Shown in pieces: positions 7,620-14,944 of a DNA stretch of 47,251 bases (position 1 is its first letter; every line of letters starts with the position of its first letter). The notes beneath the pieces are model-generated. The model was not told the origin of the DNA. It did no database searches and saw only the letters and a list, made by a program, of their open reading frames with translations. Made by a program: the position numbers and the translations under genes. Source of the DNA: DATDSR01 sp036517855 (GTDB lineage: Bacteria > Patescibacteriota > Minisyncoccia > Phycocordibacterales > DATDSR01); assembly GCA_036517855.1 (NCBI GenBank), contig DATDSR010000025.1, positions 1 through 47,251 of the forward strand. The letters are read 5' to 3'.

Positions 7620-8612
7620 TTATTTCTTACGCTTAATAACTTTGCGGACTTTGTCCATAATGCCTTTCACGTCCATACCGAAGTGGGCAAGGAGTTCGGC
7701 AGGTTCCCCTGATTGGCCGTATTGGTCTTCGACACCAACAAACTCCATTGGCACAGGTGCGAAGCGGGCTAGCACTTCGGCCACGGCGCTCCCCATGCCA
7801 CCGGCCACTTGGTGCTCTTCGACTGTTACCACGGCTCCGGCCAAACGTGCGGCGACAAGCACAGCTTTGGCATCGAGTGGCTTAATCGTATGTAAATTAA
7901 TCACGAGCGTTGATGTGCCTTGGTGCCAGAGTTCACTCGCCGCCATCAAAGCGTTGTGCACCAGCGAACCGCAGGCGATGATGGCAACCTCCGGATTCTC
8001 CTTTTGCCAAAGCAAGTTCGCTTTGCCAAGTTCGAACGGGCTCTCGAGAGTTGTGACAATGGGTGTCTTCTCACGAGCAAGACGCAAATAGCTCGGTGCG
8101 CCGTTAGCAGCAAGCGCGAGGGTTGCTTTGCGAGCCTCTATTGCGTCAGCCGGTGCAACAACAACCATCCGGGGCAACACACGCATTAGGGCGATGTCCT
8201 CAATTGCTTGGTGTGTACCGCCATCAGGACCTACTGAAATTCCAGCGTGACTGCCTACAATCTTAACCGGCACGTTGTTGTATGTGATAGTGGTACGAAT
8301 CTGCTCCCAGTTGCGTCCCGGGCTAAACATAGCGTAAGAACTGCAAAAGGGGATTTTACCCATATGCGCCAAACCACTCGCTACCGTTACCAAATTTTGT
8401 TCCGCCACGCCGACCTGTATAAATCGCTTGGGGAATTTATTAGCAAAGTGGTGCATCTGGGTCGACTCGGTCAAATCTGCGCATAAACCCACCACGTTCG
8501 GGTCCCGTTCCCCCGCCTCCAGTAACCCACGGCCAAAGCCCGCCCGTATTGGCTCCTGTTCGACATCCTTGTCGAAAACTTTGGGATTTAATTTTTGTTC
8601 GTTCACTATCAT
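7620..8612 (-). CDS. Transketolase, C-terminal subunit
   Basis: 330 residues from the ATG at 8612. It carries the pyrimidine-binding and C-terminal domains of transketolase: VGLCADLTEST, the Glu-containing GVAEQNLVTVASGLA, and PVKIVGSHAGISVGPDG, then the C-domain VINLHTIKPLD and TVEEHQVAGGMGSAV. Together with the N-terminal subunit at 8802-9734 it should move two-carbon units in the non-oxidative pentose-phosphate pathway. The chosen start directly follows the stop of the small membrane gene (8614-8796); a start 21 bp upstream would overlap that gene. Split transketolases are usual in archaea and many CPR bacteria. Confidence 0.93.
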   Translation of the reverse strand: MIVNEQKLNPKVFDKDVEQEPIRAGFGRGLLEAGERDPNVVGLCADLTESTQMHHFANKFPKRFIQVGVAEQNLVTVASGLAHMGKIPFCSSYAMFSPGRNWEQIRTTITYNNVPVKIVGSHAGISVGPDGGTHQAIEDIALMRVLPRMVVVAPADAIEARKATLALAANGAPSYLRLAREKTPIVTTLESPFELGKANLLWQKENPEVAIIACGSLVHNALMAASELWHQGTSTLVINLHTIKPLDAKAVLVAARLAGAVVTVEEHQVAGGMGSAVAEVLARFAPVPMEFVGVEDQYGQSGEPAELLAHFGMDVKGIMDKVRKVIKRKK

Positions 8613-8613
8613 C

Positions 8614-8796
8614 TCAATAGGCTGAAGTAGCAACTGAACCAGTTGTTGTGGCAGTTTGTGGATCTTGTAACAATTTTTTGCCCCAAGAGGTTTGCTGCAA
8701 AATACCAGCGATAATAATGATCACAATTATAAATCCAATCGGACTAGCCGATGGGCTCGGTTTGGGTTTATCCTTTTTTCCTCCGTGTTCAGCCAT
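8614..8796 (-). CDS. Small single-TM protein between transketolase halves
   Basis: 60 residues: a Lys/Pro/Ser-rich N-terminus (1-20), one hydrophobic segment GFIIVIIIIAGIL (about 21-33) and a polar tail. It lies 5 bp after tktN and its stop touches the tktC start, so it is translated within the pentose-phosphate operon. No family recognised. It might tether or assemble something at the membrane, but nothing in the sequence proves this. Confidence 0.65.
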   Translation of the reverse strand: MAEHGGKKDKPKPSPSASPIGFIIVIIIIAGILQQTSWGKKLLQDPQTATTTGSVATSAY

Positions 8797-8801
8797 ACTT
8801 T

Positions 8802-9734
8802 TTATTGATGCTCACTCTTAATATTGCCCTGTAATGTGCGCAGCTCTTTGAGCATCTCTTTGCCTTGCTCGCCCTTAGGCCACACGTCCTCGGGGCCCTT
8901 ACCAGGTGGCACACCATGCCAACGGAAGTCGCCCTCAATCTCATGTATGCCCTTGCCAGGGATGGTGTGGGCGATAATCACGCTTGGCTTCTCAAACACG
9001 GCTTTGGCTCGATTGATAGCCATATCAATATCGTAGTGGTTGTGACCATCAATCTCTTGTACGTGCCAGTTCCAAGCTTCCCATCTTGCGCGCAAAGAGT
9101 CTAGGGGCATAATGTCTTCGGTATAACCGTCAATCTGGATGTTGTTACGATCCACGATGGCGATGAGATTATGCAACTTCTCTTTACCGCCAAGCATCGC
9201 CCCCTCCCAACTGTTACCCTCGTCAAGCTCGCCATCGCTCATCAGGCAGTACACATACCTATGTGCGCCGAAGCCCGAGCCAGCACTCGCCCCTCCGTAG
9301 CCAGCAGGCGAAGGGGGGTCCATTCGCAAAGCGAGTGCCATGCCTACTGCTTGCGACAGGCCCGAGCCGAGCGGGCCAGAACTCGTTTCAAGAAATGGTA
9401 AAAAGTCCCGATGCGGGTGCCCCTGCAAGCGCGAGCCAAACTTGCGTAAAGTCTTCAATTCTTCAATCGGCAAGTAACCGCTATGGGCAAGTGTAGCGTA
9501 GTAAACCGGGCAGATGTGACCATTCGAGAGCACCACCAAATCTCGCTCGCTCCAATCGGGCTTCTTAGGATTGTGTTTAAGCGTATGAAAAAAGAGTGTG
9601 GTGAATATATCGGCCATATCAAGTGGCCCCGCCGTATGCCCCGACCCTGCCGCCATAAGCATCTCAATAATAGACCGGCGAATCTCCAGAGCCTTCCCCT
9701 CCAAAAACTTTATCTTTTCATCATGAAGATACAT
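8802..9734 (-). CDS. Transketolase, N-terminal (TPP-binding) subunit
   Basis: 310 residues. The thiamine-diphosphate/metal motif SDGELDEGN...NN is at about 166-194, preceded by SGHTAGPLDMADI (31-43) and GHPHRD (105-110). It forms the active transketolase with the downstream subunit. Residues 139-158, between ALALRM and HRYVY, are an extra Gly/Ala/Ser/Pro-rich loop encoded by an imperfect GC palindrome (9290-9318); normal enzymes have only a short turn here. Order on the minus strand is rpiB, rpe, tktN, small TM gene, tktC. Confidence 0.93.
   Translation of the reverse strand: MYLHDEKIKFLEGKALEIRRSIIEMLMAAGSGHTAGPLDMADIFTTLFFHTLKHNPKKPDWSERDLVVLSNGHICPVYYATLAHSGYLPIEELKTLRKFGSRLQGHPHRDFLPFLETSSGPLGSGLSQAVGMALALRMDPPSPAGYGGASAGSGFGAHRYVYCLMSDGELDEGNSWEGAMLGGKEKLHNLIAIVDRNNIQIDGYTEDIMPLDSLRARWEAWNWHVQEIDGHNHYDIDMAINRAKAVFEKPSVIIAHTIPGKGIHEIEGDFRWHGVPPGKGPEDVWPKGEQGKEMLKELRTLQGNIKSEHQ
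9290..9318. repeat. In-frame palindromic insert in tktN
   Basis: CCCCTCCGTAGCC (9290-9302) pairs with GGCGAAGGGGGG (9307-9318) with a small internal mismatch. It encodes residues 139-149, which fall in a surface-type loop absent from usual transketolases. Confidence 0.55.
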
Positions 9735-9738
9735 TAAA

Positions 9739-10434
9739 TTAAACTAGCGCCTGCAAGCGTTTGAGTTCGGCGGCGGGGTCTGCTGCGTCAAATATGGCAC
9801 TGCCCATTACTACTTGATCGGCTCCAGCTTTGGCAAGGTCCTTGAGGTGTTCTTCTTTGATGCCTCCATCTACGGAGATTTTAATGTTTGGGTACATTTT
9901 CTTAGCGGCGTCTATCTTCTTTAAAATTTCACTTTGAAAGTGCTCGCCATAGTGACCGATCTTGCCGATGCTCATCAGTTGCACAAATTTAATCTTCTCG
10001 GGCAATTCACCTATCACCTCCACCGGTGTATCAAGGGCAAGCACCACACCCGACTCGATCTTGGTCATATCAAGCACGGCCAAAGCGTTTTGGATGTGCT
10101 CGGGCGACTCGTATTGTATAAGGATGCGCTCAACTGGTGTATCCATCCATTCATCCAAATTCTCTTGCGGATCGCTGACCATAAGGTGCAAGCCGAGTTT
10201 GCATTTCGTCTTAACATCCTTCAACTCCTCAATAGCATCCTCTGGGTTATCACCCACATAAGGCCAACTCTTGGGCTCGGCAAACTCGCCGTCCACAATA
10301 TCGAGGTGCACCCACCCACCGCCTTCGGCGGGGCCCCGCTGTAAGCGGTGGTCGGCCACACCCTCAATCTGTTTGAGTTTGTACTCAACATCGAGGAAGT
10401 CCTTAGCGCCATTGATTGAAGGAGCGATTGTCAT
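9739..10434 (-). CDS. rpe: Ribulose-phosphate 3-epimerase
   Basis: 231 residues, TIM barrel. It interconverts ribulose-5-P and xylulose-5-P. Active-site signatures are present: WVHLDIVDG (about 41-49), GLHLMVSDP, and SVDGGIKEEH near the C-terminus. Residues 28-40 (DHRLQRGPAEGGG) are an insertion before the second strand and are encoded by a nested GC palindrome at 10316-10351. The start overlaps the rpiB stop by 4 bp (ATGA), indicating translational coupling in the pentose-phosphate operon. Confidence 0.93.
   Translation of the reverse strand: MTIAPSINGAKDFLDVEYKLKQIEGVADHRLQRGPAEGGGWVHLDIVDGEFAEPKSWPYVGDNPEDAIEELKDVKTKCKLGLHLMVSDPQENLDEWMDTPVERILIQYESPEHIQNALAVLDMTKIESGVVLALDTPVEVIGELPEKIKFVQLMSIGKIGHYGEHFQSEILKKIDAAKKMYPNIKISVDGGIKEEHLKDLAKAGADQVVMGSAIFDAADPAAELKRLQALV
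10316..10351. repeat. In-frame palindromic insert in rpe
   Basis: Outer arms CCACCGC (10316-10322) and GCGGTGG (10345-10351) enclose CCGCC-TTC-GGCGG and the perfect palindrome GCGGGGCCCCGC. It encodes a 12-13 residue insertion. Confidence 0.65.
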
Positions 10435-10874
10435 ACATCTATCTTAGCAAGTCGGCGAGCGTGGCGCGAGGCGCTGTCGAACGGCGTGGAGAGCCACTTT
10501 CCGATGGCTTGCTTAACTTCGGTTTCGCTCACAAAGCGCGCGCCGATACTTAGCACATTCGAGTTCGAATCTGTGCGTATCACCTTAACCATTTCCATAT
10601 CATTATGCGCGTACACCACTGCCCTAATGCCCTTACTGCGATTTGACATTAATGCTTCACCTTGCCCAGACCCACCACAAAAGATTCCTCTTGTTTCATC
10701 CGGAGCTTTCAATACCTCCTCAACCAAGGGCTTCACAAAATCCGGGTAATCATCCTCCGCATCGAGCACATAAGCTCCCACATCCACCACCTCGTGTCCC
10801 GCCTCCGACAACCAAGGCTTCAACTTCTCCTTGAGTTCATACCCCGCATGATCCGCACCTATGATTATCTTCAT
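10431..10874 (-). CDS. rpiB: Ribose-5-phosphate isomerase B
   Basis: 147 residues, the normal RpiB length. GADHAGYELKE (6-16), catalytic Cys66 in FCGGSGQG and His in VYAHND are all present, together with the phosphate-binding RARR-type end (SRHARRLAKI). It interconverts ribose-5-P and ribulose-5-P. The start overlaps the hepT stop by 4 bp (ATGA), so the toxin system and the pentose-phosphate genes seem to share one transcript. Confidence 0.95.
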   Translation of the reverse strand: MKIIIGADHAGYELKEKLKPWLSEAGHEVVDVGAYVLDAEDDYPDFVKPLVEEVLKAPDETRGIFCGGSGQGEALMSNRSKGIRAVVYAHNDMEMVKVIRTDSNSNVLSIGARFVSETEVKQAIGKWLSTPFDSASRHARRLAKIDV

Positions 10875-11197
10875 AGCTTATTCAACTGCTCCTTAAGTTT
10901 CGGTAAATCAGTTTTTACTGTATCCCAAACAATTTTCAATTTAACCCCGAAGTATTCGTGAGCTAATATGTTACGCATACTGATGATATCCAACCATTCC
11001 ACCTCTGGATGTTTCTGTATAAAATCCTCGGGTATATTGTTGACCGCTTCACCTATAATTTCAACTCTCCTAATAACGGCATCTTGTATTGTTATGGATT
11101 TTTGAAACTCCTCAAAAGAGCAACCCTGCATATGCACGTCAATAATATCTATAGCTTCTCTGATGTGCTGGAGCCAGACATTAATATCTTTTTCCAT
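10871..11197 (-). CDS. hepT: HepT-like HEPN ribonuclease toxin (DUF86)
   Basis: 108 residues, all helical, with the HEPN active-site motif R-X4-H-X-Y as RNILAHEY (75-82). Proteins of this family cleave RNA and are neutralised by the partner nucleotidyltransferase, which adenylylates the Tyr of this motif. The partner gene mntA lies 3 bp upstream. The stop overlaps the rpiB start by ATGA. Motif intact, so the toxin is probably functional. Confidence 0.88.
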   Translation of the reverse strand: MEKDINVWLQHIREAIDIIDVHMQGCSFEEFQKSITIQDAVIRRVEIIGEAVNNIPEDFIQKHPEVEWLDIISMRNILAHEYFGVKLKIVWDTVKTDLPKLKEQLNKL

Positions 11198-11200
11198 CTT

Positions 11201-11491
11201 TTAGAAGATCGGTACTAGGTCCTTAAGAATGTACTTCTCAAGTTTTGGGTCAATGCCGCCATAGGTAAGTATATCCACCTCTCTGCCTAGGGCATTTTCG
11301 AGCAAACGCTTAAGACGCCCCAAACCGAAAAGGGTCATGCCGTCCGGTGCCTCAATCAATATATCAACATCGCTTGCCTCGTTTGCCTCACCCCTTGCAT
11401 AAGAACCGAAAAGAGACGAACGAATAACCCCAGCCTCCTTAAGAAAAGGCGTTACTGTCTCCTTTAATTTCTCTTCGCTTATAGTAGTCAT
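11201..11491 (-). CDS. mntA: MntA-like minimal nucleotidyltransferase antitoxin
   Basis: 96 residues with the minimal nucleotidyltransferase signature GSYARGEANEASDVDILIE: Gly29-Ser30, then Asp41 and Asp43 as metal ligands. In MntA-HepT systems this enzyme blocks the HEPN toxin by AMP transfer. It is the first gene of a minus-strand run that continues through hepT, rpiB, rpe and the transketolase genes. A TAAGAT hexamer 5 nt before the ATG may be a -10; no Shine-Dalgarno. Confidence 0.88.
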   Translation of the reverse strand: MTTISEEKLKETVTPFLKEAGVIRSSLFGSYARGEANEASDVDILIEAPDGMTLFGLGRLKRLLENALGREVDILTYGGIDPKLEKYILKDLVPIF

Positions 11492-11527
11492 ATCTTATCT
11501 TAGCATAATAATTTGGGGTCTTTCACC

Positions 11528-11707
11528 TTACAAACACGGTTTAACTAGCTCCACCCAGCTCCCGCTTGGCGGTGGACTAATAAAGCAGCGATAGAAACTG
11601 GCTTTCTCTTGAGTTCCGCTACGACTATAAAGTGGTAGAAACATAGACACCAAAACGATAACCACACTGGCAATAACAGCGGTTAAAATAACTACTTTAA
11701 TTCTCAT
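11528..11707 (-). CDS. Small single-TM protein coupled to gap
   Basis: A 59-residue frame beginning MRIKVVILTAVIASVVIVLV, one N-terminal TM or signal-anchor segment (about 4-26), then a polar tail containing two Cys (YRCF, KPCL). Its ATG overlaps the gap stop as ATGA, the same coupling seen between clear genes of this window, which supports that it is real. No family is recognised. Confidence 0.62.
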   Translation of the reverse strand: MRIKVVILTAVIASVVIVLVSMFLPLYSRSGTQEKASFYRCFISPPPSGSWVELVKPCL

Positions 11708-12720
11708 AGATACTTAGTGAGTTTGGAGACGTGTTGGATGAGGGTATTGGTGTAGCCCATTTCGTTGTCATACCAAGAGAGGACTTTGACTAAGTTGCCG
11801 TCTACTACACGCGTCATCTCCGAGTCGACGATAGCCGGGTGAGCGCTCCCACGGATGTCGCTTGAGACTATTGGTTCGTCGCACACTTCGAGGATATCCT
11901 TCCACCTATCTGTCTTGGCGGCCTCACGTAGAATACTATTTACTTCTTCTTTAGTAGTGTTACGTTTGGTGAGCATCGTGATGTCGGCTATCGAACCGGT
12001 GACCACGGGCACGCGCATGGCGATGCCGTCGAACTTGCCTTCAAGTTCGGGAATCACTTTAGTCACGGCAATGGCCGCGCCGGTCGATGATGGCACAATG
12101 TTCACCGCGGCCGCCCTACCTTCTCTGAAATCTTTTGCATTTGGCGAATCCACGATACGCTGTGAGGCTGTGTAGGCGTGCGTGGTGCTAAGCACAGCCT
12201 TCTCTATCCCCAAAGCCTCGTGCAAAACTTGGATAACAGGGCTTGAAGCATTAGTGGTGCAACTAGCATTTGAACTTATCTGGCAAGTTTCGAGCTTCTC
12301 CTCATTAATGCCCATCAGCACGGTGGCACCGAGCTCATGTTCACCATGATTATGCTCACCGTGTGCCGGAGCGGTAATAACCACCCGCTTAGCTCCGGCA
12401 TCTATATGTCCCTTTGCGTCCTCGTACTTAGTGTAGAAACCTGTTGATTCGATCACCACATCAATGCCCATATCTCGCCACGGCAGACCAGCCAAGTCTT
12501 TAATTTGGAGAAAGTTTATGTCGGGCCCGCCTTCGCCAGGCTTCGGCGAGGCAAGCCAAATACCATATGCACTGTCATACTTTAATAAATAAAGTAAGTT
12601 GGCTGGGTCGCCAAGATCGTTGACGGCCACCACCTCCATATCCTCACGCCCATAAGATAATTTATAAAAAGCGCGGCCAATCCGGCCAAAACCGTTGATA
12701 GCAATTTTTAATTTACGCAT
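11704..12720 (-). CDS. gap: Glyceraldehyde-3-phosphate dehydrogenase
   Basis: 338 residues. Rossmann motif INGFGRIGR (8-16), catalytic Cys154 in SNASCTTN, the partner His in THAYTASQ, and the C-terminal SWYDNEMGYT. It makes 1,3-bisphosphoglycerate in glycolysis. Two local oddities are seen: residues 57-64 are encoded by a GC palindrome, and residues 118-129 form a His-rich loop APAHGEHNHGEH where other GAPDHs have a shorter Lys/Asp turn. TATAAT ends 6 nt before the ATG, so it is likely leaderless. A 59-aa membrane peptide gene overlaps its stop. Confidence 0.96.
   Translation of the reverse strand: MRKLKIAINGFGRIGRAFYKLSYGREDMEVVAVNDLGDPANLLYLLKYDSAYGIWLASPKPGEGGPDINFLQIKDLAGLPWRDMGIDVVIESTGFYTKYEDAKGHIDAGAKRVVITAPAHGEHNHGEHELGATVLMGINEEKLETCQISSNASCTTNASSPVIQVLHEALGIEKAVLSTTHAYTASQRIVDSPNAKDFREGRAAAVNIVPSSTGAAIAVTKVIPELEGKFDGIAMRVPVVTGSIADITMLTKRNTTKEEVNSILREAAKTDRWKDILEVCDEPIVSSDIRGSAHPAIVDSEMTRVVDGNLVKVLSWYDNEMGYTNTLIQHVSKLTKYL
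12529..12552. repeat. Palindromic insert candidate in gap
   Basis: GCCTTCGCC (12529-12537) and GGCGAGGC (12545-12552) form an 8-bp stem with one bulge. It encodes about residues 57-64, in the variable region after KYDSAYG. Confidence 0.45.
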
Positions 12721-12726
12721 TGAGAC

Positions 12727-12732
12727 ATTATA
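12727..12732 (-). promoter_or_regulatory. gap -10 element, leaderless spacing
   Basis: TATAAT on the minus strand lies 6 nt before the gap ATG. A weak -35 candidate (GTGCCA) lies about 16 bp further upstream. Confidence 0.6.
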
Positions 12733-12775
12733 CCACCTGTGCTAGCATTGGCACTAATTAGCTAATACTAAACCT

Positions 12776-13546
12776 ATGTTTATGTTCTGGATTATCTTGC
12801 TGGTTATTATCTTCATCATTTTGCCCGGACTACGCATAGTCCAGCAATACGAGAAGGGGGTTGTCTTTCTCTTGGGTAAAATCACGGGGATGAAGGAGCC
12901 TGGCCTCTCGTGGGTTATCCCATACATAAGCGTGCTCCGGAGGGTGGACTTGCGCACCATGACCCTGCCCATCCCACCGCAAAAGATTATCACCAAAGAC
13001 AACGTGTCGGTGGACGTCTCCGCCGTGGCCTATTACAAAGTGGTAGACCCTATCAAGAGCCTCGTGGCTATCGAAAACTTGATGGTGGCTATCAATCAAA
13101 TTGCCCAAACAAGTTTGCGAAATATAGTAGGTAGGTTCCAGCTTGATGAAATCTTGAGTGAGCGCGACTCGATAAACGCCGAGATCGCCAAAGTGCTCGA
13201 CGGTCACACCGAGGCCTGGGGCGCGGTGGTAAGTGTGGTTGAGATTAAAGATATTGAACTGCCCGAGGGTATGCAAAGGGCAATGGCCAAACAAGCCGAG
13301 GCCGAACGCGAGAAGCGGGCCAAAATTATCGCCGCCGAGGGCGAGTTCGCCGCCTCGCAGAAGCTTGCCGACACCGCCGACGTGATGATGGCACACCCGA
13401 TAGCCTTGCAACTACGCAATCTCCAAACAATGGCCGAAATAGCGGTTGAGAAAAATTCCACAATCATCTTCCCCGCTCAATTTATGGGTACAGTAGCCGA
13501 CGTCCAAAAGTTCATAGCATCCGAAACAGCCCCGAAAAAGATCTAG
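12776..13546 (+). CDS. SPFH/band-7 membrane protein (slipin/stomatin type)
   Basis: 256 residues. One N-terminal TM segment (2-20) is followed by a band-7 domain (about 22-190: VVFLLGKITGMKEPGLSWVIP, SVDVSAVAYYKV, SLRNIVGRFQLDEILSERD) and a Glu/Ala-rich coiled coil (AMAKQAEAEREKRAKIIAAEGE). Slipins form membrane scaffolds and organise microdomains or protease complexes. No NfeD-type partner is adjacent. TAATAC lies 7 nt before the ATG and there is no Shine-Dalgarno. The divergent gap gene starts 55 bp away. Confidence 0.92.
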   Translation: MFMFWIILLVIIFIILPGLRIVQQYEKGVVFLLGKITGMKEPGLSWVIPYISVLRRVDLRTMTLPIPPQKIITKDNVSVDVSAVAYYKVVDPIKSLVAIENLMVAINQIAQTSLRNIVGRFQLDEILSERDSINAEIAKVLDGHTEAWGAVVSVVEIKDIELPEGMQRAMAKQAEAEREKRAKIIAAEGEFAASQKLADTADVMMAHPIALQLRNLQTMAEIAVEKNSTIIFPAQFMGTVADVQKFIASETAPKKI

Positions 13547-13559
13547 CTAGAAATGTTAA

Positions 13560-13595
13560 AGGCCCAGTCGTTCCGCCAATGGGACGTCTGGGCCT
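13560..13595 (-). terminator. Terminator of the 13681-14229 unit
   Basis: AGGCCCAG...CTGGGCCT forms a long stem with an inner partly paired CGTTCC/GGGACG region. A TTTAA tract follows on the minus strand. It could also act on transcripts of the SPFH gene, which ends 14 bp away. Confidence 0.65.
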
Positions 13596-13626
13596 CGAGG
13601 TGTTGAATTCGATTTTGCGTCATGCG

Positions 13627-13650
13627 TTACCGCATAGCGCACCTCCTTTG
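13627..13650 (-). other. Shine-Dalgarno followed by a two-codon ORF
   Basis: On the minus strand AAAGGAGG (13642-13649) lies 6 nt before ATG-CGG-TAA (13635-13627). It sits between the 13681 gene stop and its terminator. It may be a remnant start of a lost gene or a minimal ORF. Confidence 0.35.
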
Positions 13651-13680
13651 TATTGTTGTCGTTGAGAACTTATTGTGTGA

Positions 13681-14229
13681 CTACTTGGCGCCTCCCTTCC
13701 GAGCCTTGCGGGCCTTCTTGCCACCCTCGCGAAAACGCTTGGGCAGCTTCGCCAGGCCGGCTGCGACGGCGAGCTCGTCCGCCCGCGTATCGGGAGCGGG
13801 GACGAGGGTGAACGTAGTCAACGCCGGCCTCGCCCTCTCGAGGCACCTGATCGGCCGGACGTCGATGGTCCAACCCACCAGGATTCTCGCCCGGTAGCGC
13901 TTGTGCGGCCCGCTGGCCTGCTCGCACTCCCAGGTTTCCCCAAGGCCAGGATTATTCTGTCCCCAGAGTGGGTTGAAAACCGTGGTCAGAGTCCCTGGTC
14001 CCTCGGAACAGTACGGCTCGAAGTTGGTGGCAAAGTCGTACTCTTCCGCCACCGCCTTGCCTCGCTCGTCGAGTGAGGTGAACTTGAGCACTTGGGTAAT
14101 CGGCTCGCGAGCAGGACGCTCAACCAGATCCGGCTCGGGCCGGGGGGCCGGGCTGGGTGCGTTGTTCGGACGGACGAAACGTCCGTCACGGACGACGGGG
14201 GTGGTCTGCAGAGCCTCTGCCTGATTCAT
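13681..14229 (-). CDS. GC-rich hypothetical protein with basic C-terminus
   Basis: 182 residues from the ATG at 14229, chosen because AGGAGG lies 7 nt upstream; the frame extends 25 codons further without a ribosome site. The N-terminus is Pro/Arg-rich and disordered-looking (about 1-55). The middle holds conserved-looking TWECEQ and RYRARILVGW segments. The end is Lys/Arg-rich (GGKKARKARKGGAK), which suggests nucleic-acid binding. No family recognised. Own promoter (14289-14317) and terminator. Base composition is clearly more GC-rich than the nearby SPFH and gap genes. Confidence 0.68.
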   Translation of the reverse strand: MNQAEALQTTPVVRDGRFVRPNNAPSPAPRPEPDLVERPAREPITQVLKFTSLDERGKAVAEEYDFATNFEPYCSEGPGTLTTVFNPLWGQNNPGLGETWECEQASGPHKRYRARILVGWTIDVRPIRCLERARPALTTFTLVPAPDTRADELAVAAGLAKLPKRFREGGKKARKARKGGAK

Positions 14230-14288
14230 TTGGGCCTCCTGCGGCGTAGCCGCGGGATAGGAATTGGATTTCAGAGTTACCGCTCGGG

Positions 14289-14317
14289 AGTGTATCATAA
14301 CCAATAGATTCTGTCAA
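14289..14317 (-). promoter_or_regulatory. Sigma-70-type promoter of the 13681-14229 gene
   Basis: TTGACA (14312-14317), 17-bp spacer, TACACT (14289-14294) on the minus strand, about 60 bp before the ATG. Confidence 0.7.
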
Positions 14318-14330
14318 GAATAAATTGTAA

Positions 14331-14362
14331 GAAGCCCGCTCACGCTATCGTGAACGGGCTTC
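14331..14362 (-). terminator. Strong hairpin terminator of the 14403-14849 unit
   Basis: GAAGCCCG (14331-14338) with CGGGCTTC (14355-14362), continued inward by TCACG/CGTGA around CTAT. On the minus strand it is followed by a short TTA-rich tract. Confidence 0.75.
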
Positions 14363-14389
14363 GGGTCCCATACCTCCCAAACTGGTCAT
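14345..14389 (-). CDS. Possible 14-aa peptide downstream of the 14403 gene
   Basis: GGAGGAGG overlaps the stop codon of the preceding gene and lies 5 nt before an ATG that opens a 14-codon frame (begins MTSLGGMG) and ends inside the terminator hairpin. The ribosome site is as good as any in the window. A translated mini-ORF that interferes with the terminator, or a decayed second gene, are both possible. Confidence 0.35.
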   Translation of the reverse strand: MTSLGGMGPEARSR

Positions 14390-14402
14390 GGTTTCCTCCT
14401 CC

Positions 14403-14849
14403 CTAGGCCGCGACGGCCTTGTACTTGGCCTGCTCCTCGGCGGCGATGAAGTCCGCCTTGAGCTCACGGACCCCCTCGATGATCGAGGTGTAGTTTCCGT
14501 AACCCTGGGCCATCAACTTGCGCCACTCGGCCATGAGCTCGTTCCACCGATCCCAGAAGGGGCGCTGGTCGAGCGAGACCTGGCTCTTGGCCATCCGCAT
14601 CCGGAAGTTCCGGAGCGTGGCGAGACATTCGTCACACCGGCGGACCGCCCGCTCGAACTCGGGAACGAGGACCTGGTGGTAGAGCGTGATGCTGTCGATT
14701 TGCACATCGCTCTGGCCGCGGAAAGCGGACTTCACGGCCTCCCGGAGAACCTGGTTATTGATCTCGCCCGACTTCAAGCGAGCGATGTGGGTAGTCTCCA
14801 CATCGCCGACGAGCGTGATGGTGACCCGGCCGCCGTTGATCTTGTACAT
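14403..14849 (-). CDS. GC-rich helical hypothetical protein
   Basis: 148 residues from the ATG at 14849, chosen for AGGAGGT 6 nt upstream. It begins with a short strand segment (KINGGRVTITLVGDVETTHI) followed by long amphipathic helices with two Cys (VRRCDECLATL). I do not recognise the family. It has its own promoter inside the end of gatB and a strong terminator. The composition is GC-rich, like the preceding unit. Confidence 0.68.
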   Translation of the reverse strand: MYKINGGRVTITLVGDVETTHIARLKSGEINNQVLREAVKSAFRGQSDVQIDSITLYHQVLVPEFERAVRRCDECLATLRNFRMRMAKSQVSLDQRPFWDRWNELMAEWRKLMAQGYGNYTSIIEGVRELKADFIAAEEQAKYKAVAA

Positions 14850-14915
14850 TCGTACCTCCTGCCGCACTTAGCGACTCCGGATTTACCGATGGGAACATAT
14901 GCTAATTCGTTCGAG

Positions 14916-14944
14916 AGTATAGCAGGGTTACTTGAGTTTGTCAA
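14916..14944 (-). promoter_or_regulatory. Sigma-70-type promoter of the 14403-14849 gene
   Basis: TTGACA (14939-14944), 17-bp spacer, TATACT (14916-14921) on the minus strand. The -35 hexamer lies inside the last codons of gatB. Confidence 0.75.

Noticed and set aside
13543..13623. 26-codon minus-strand frame beginning MTQNRIQ
   Set aside because: It spans the terminator hairpin and overlaps the end of the SPFH gene; no ribosome site lies at proper distance from this ATG.
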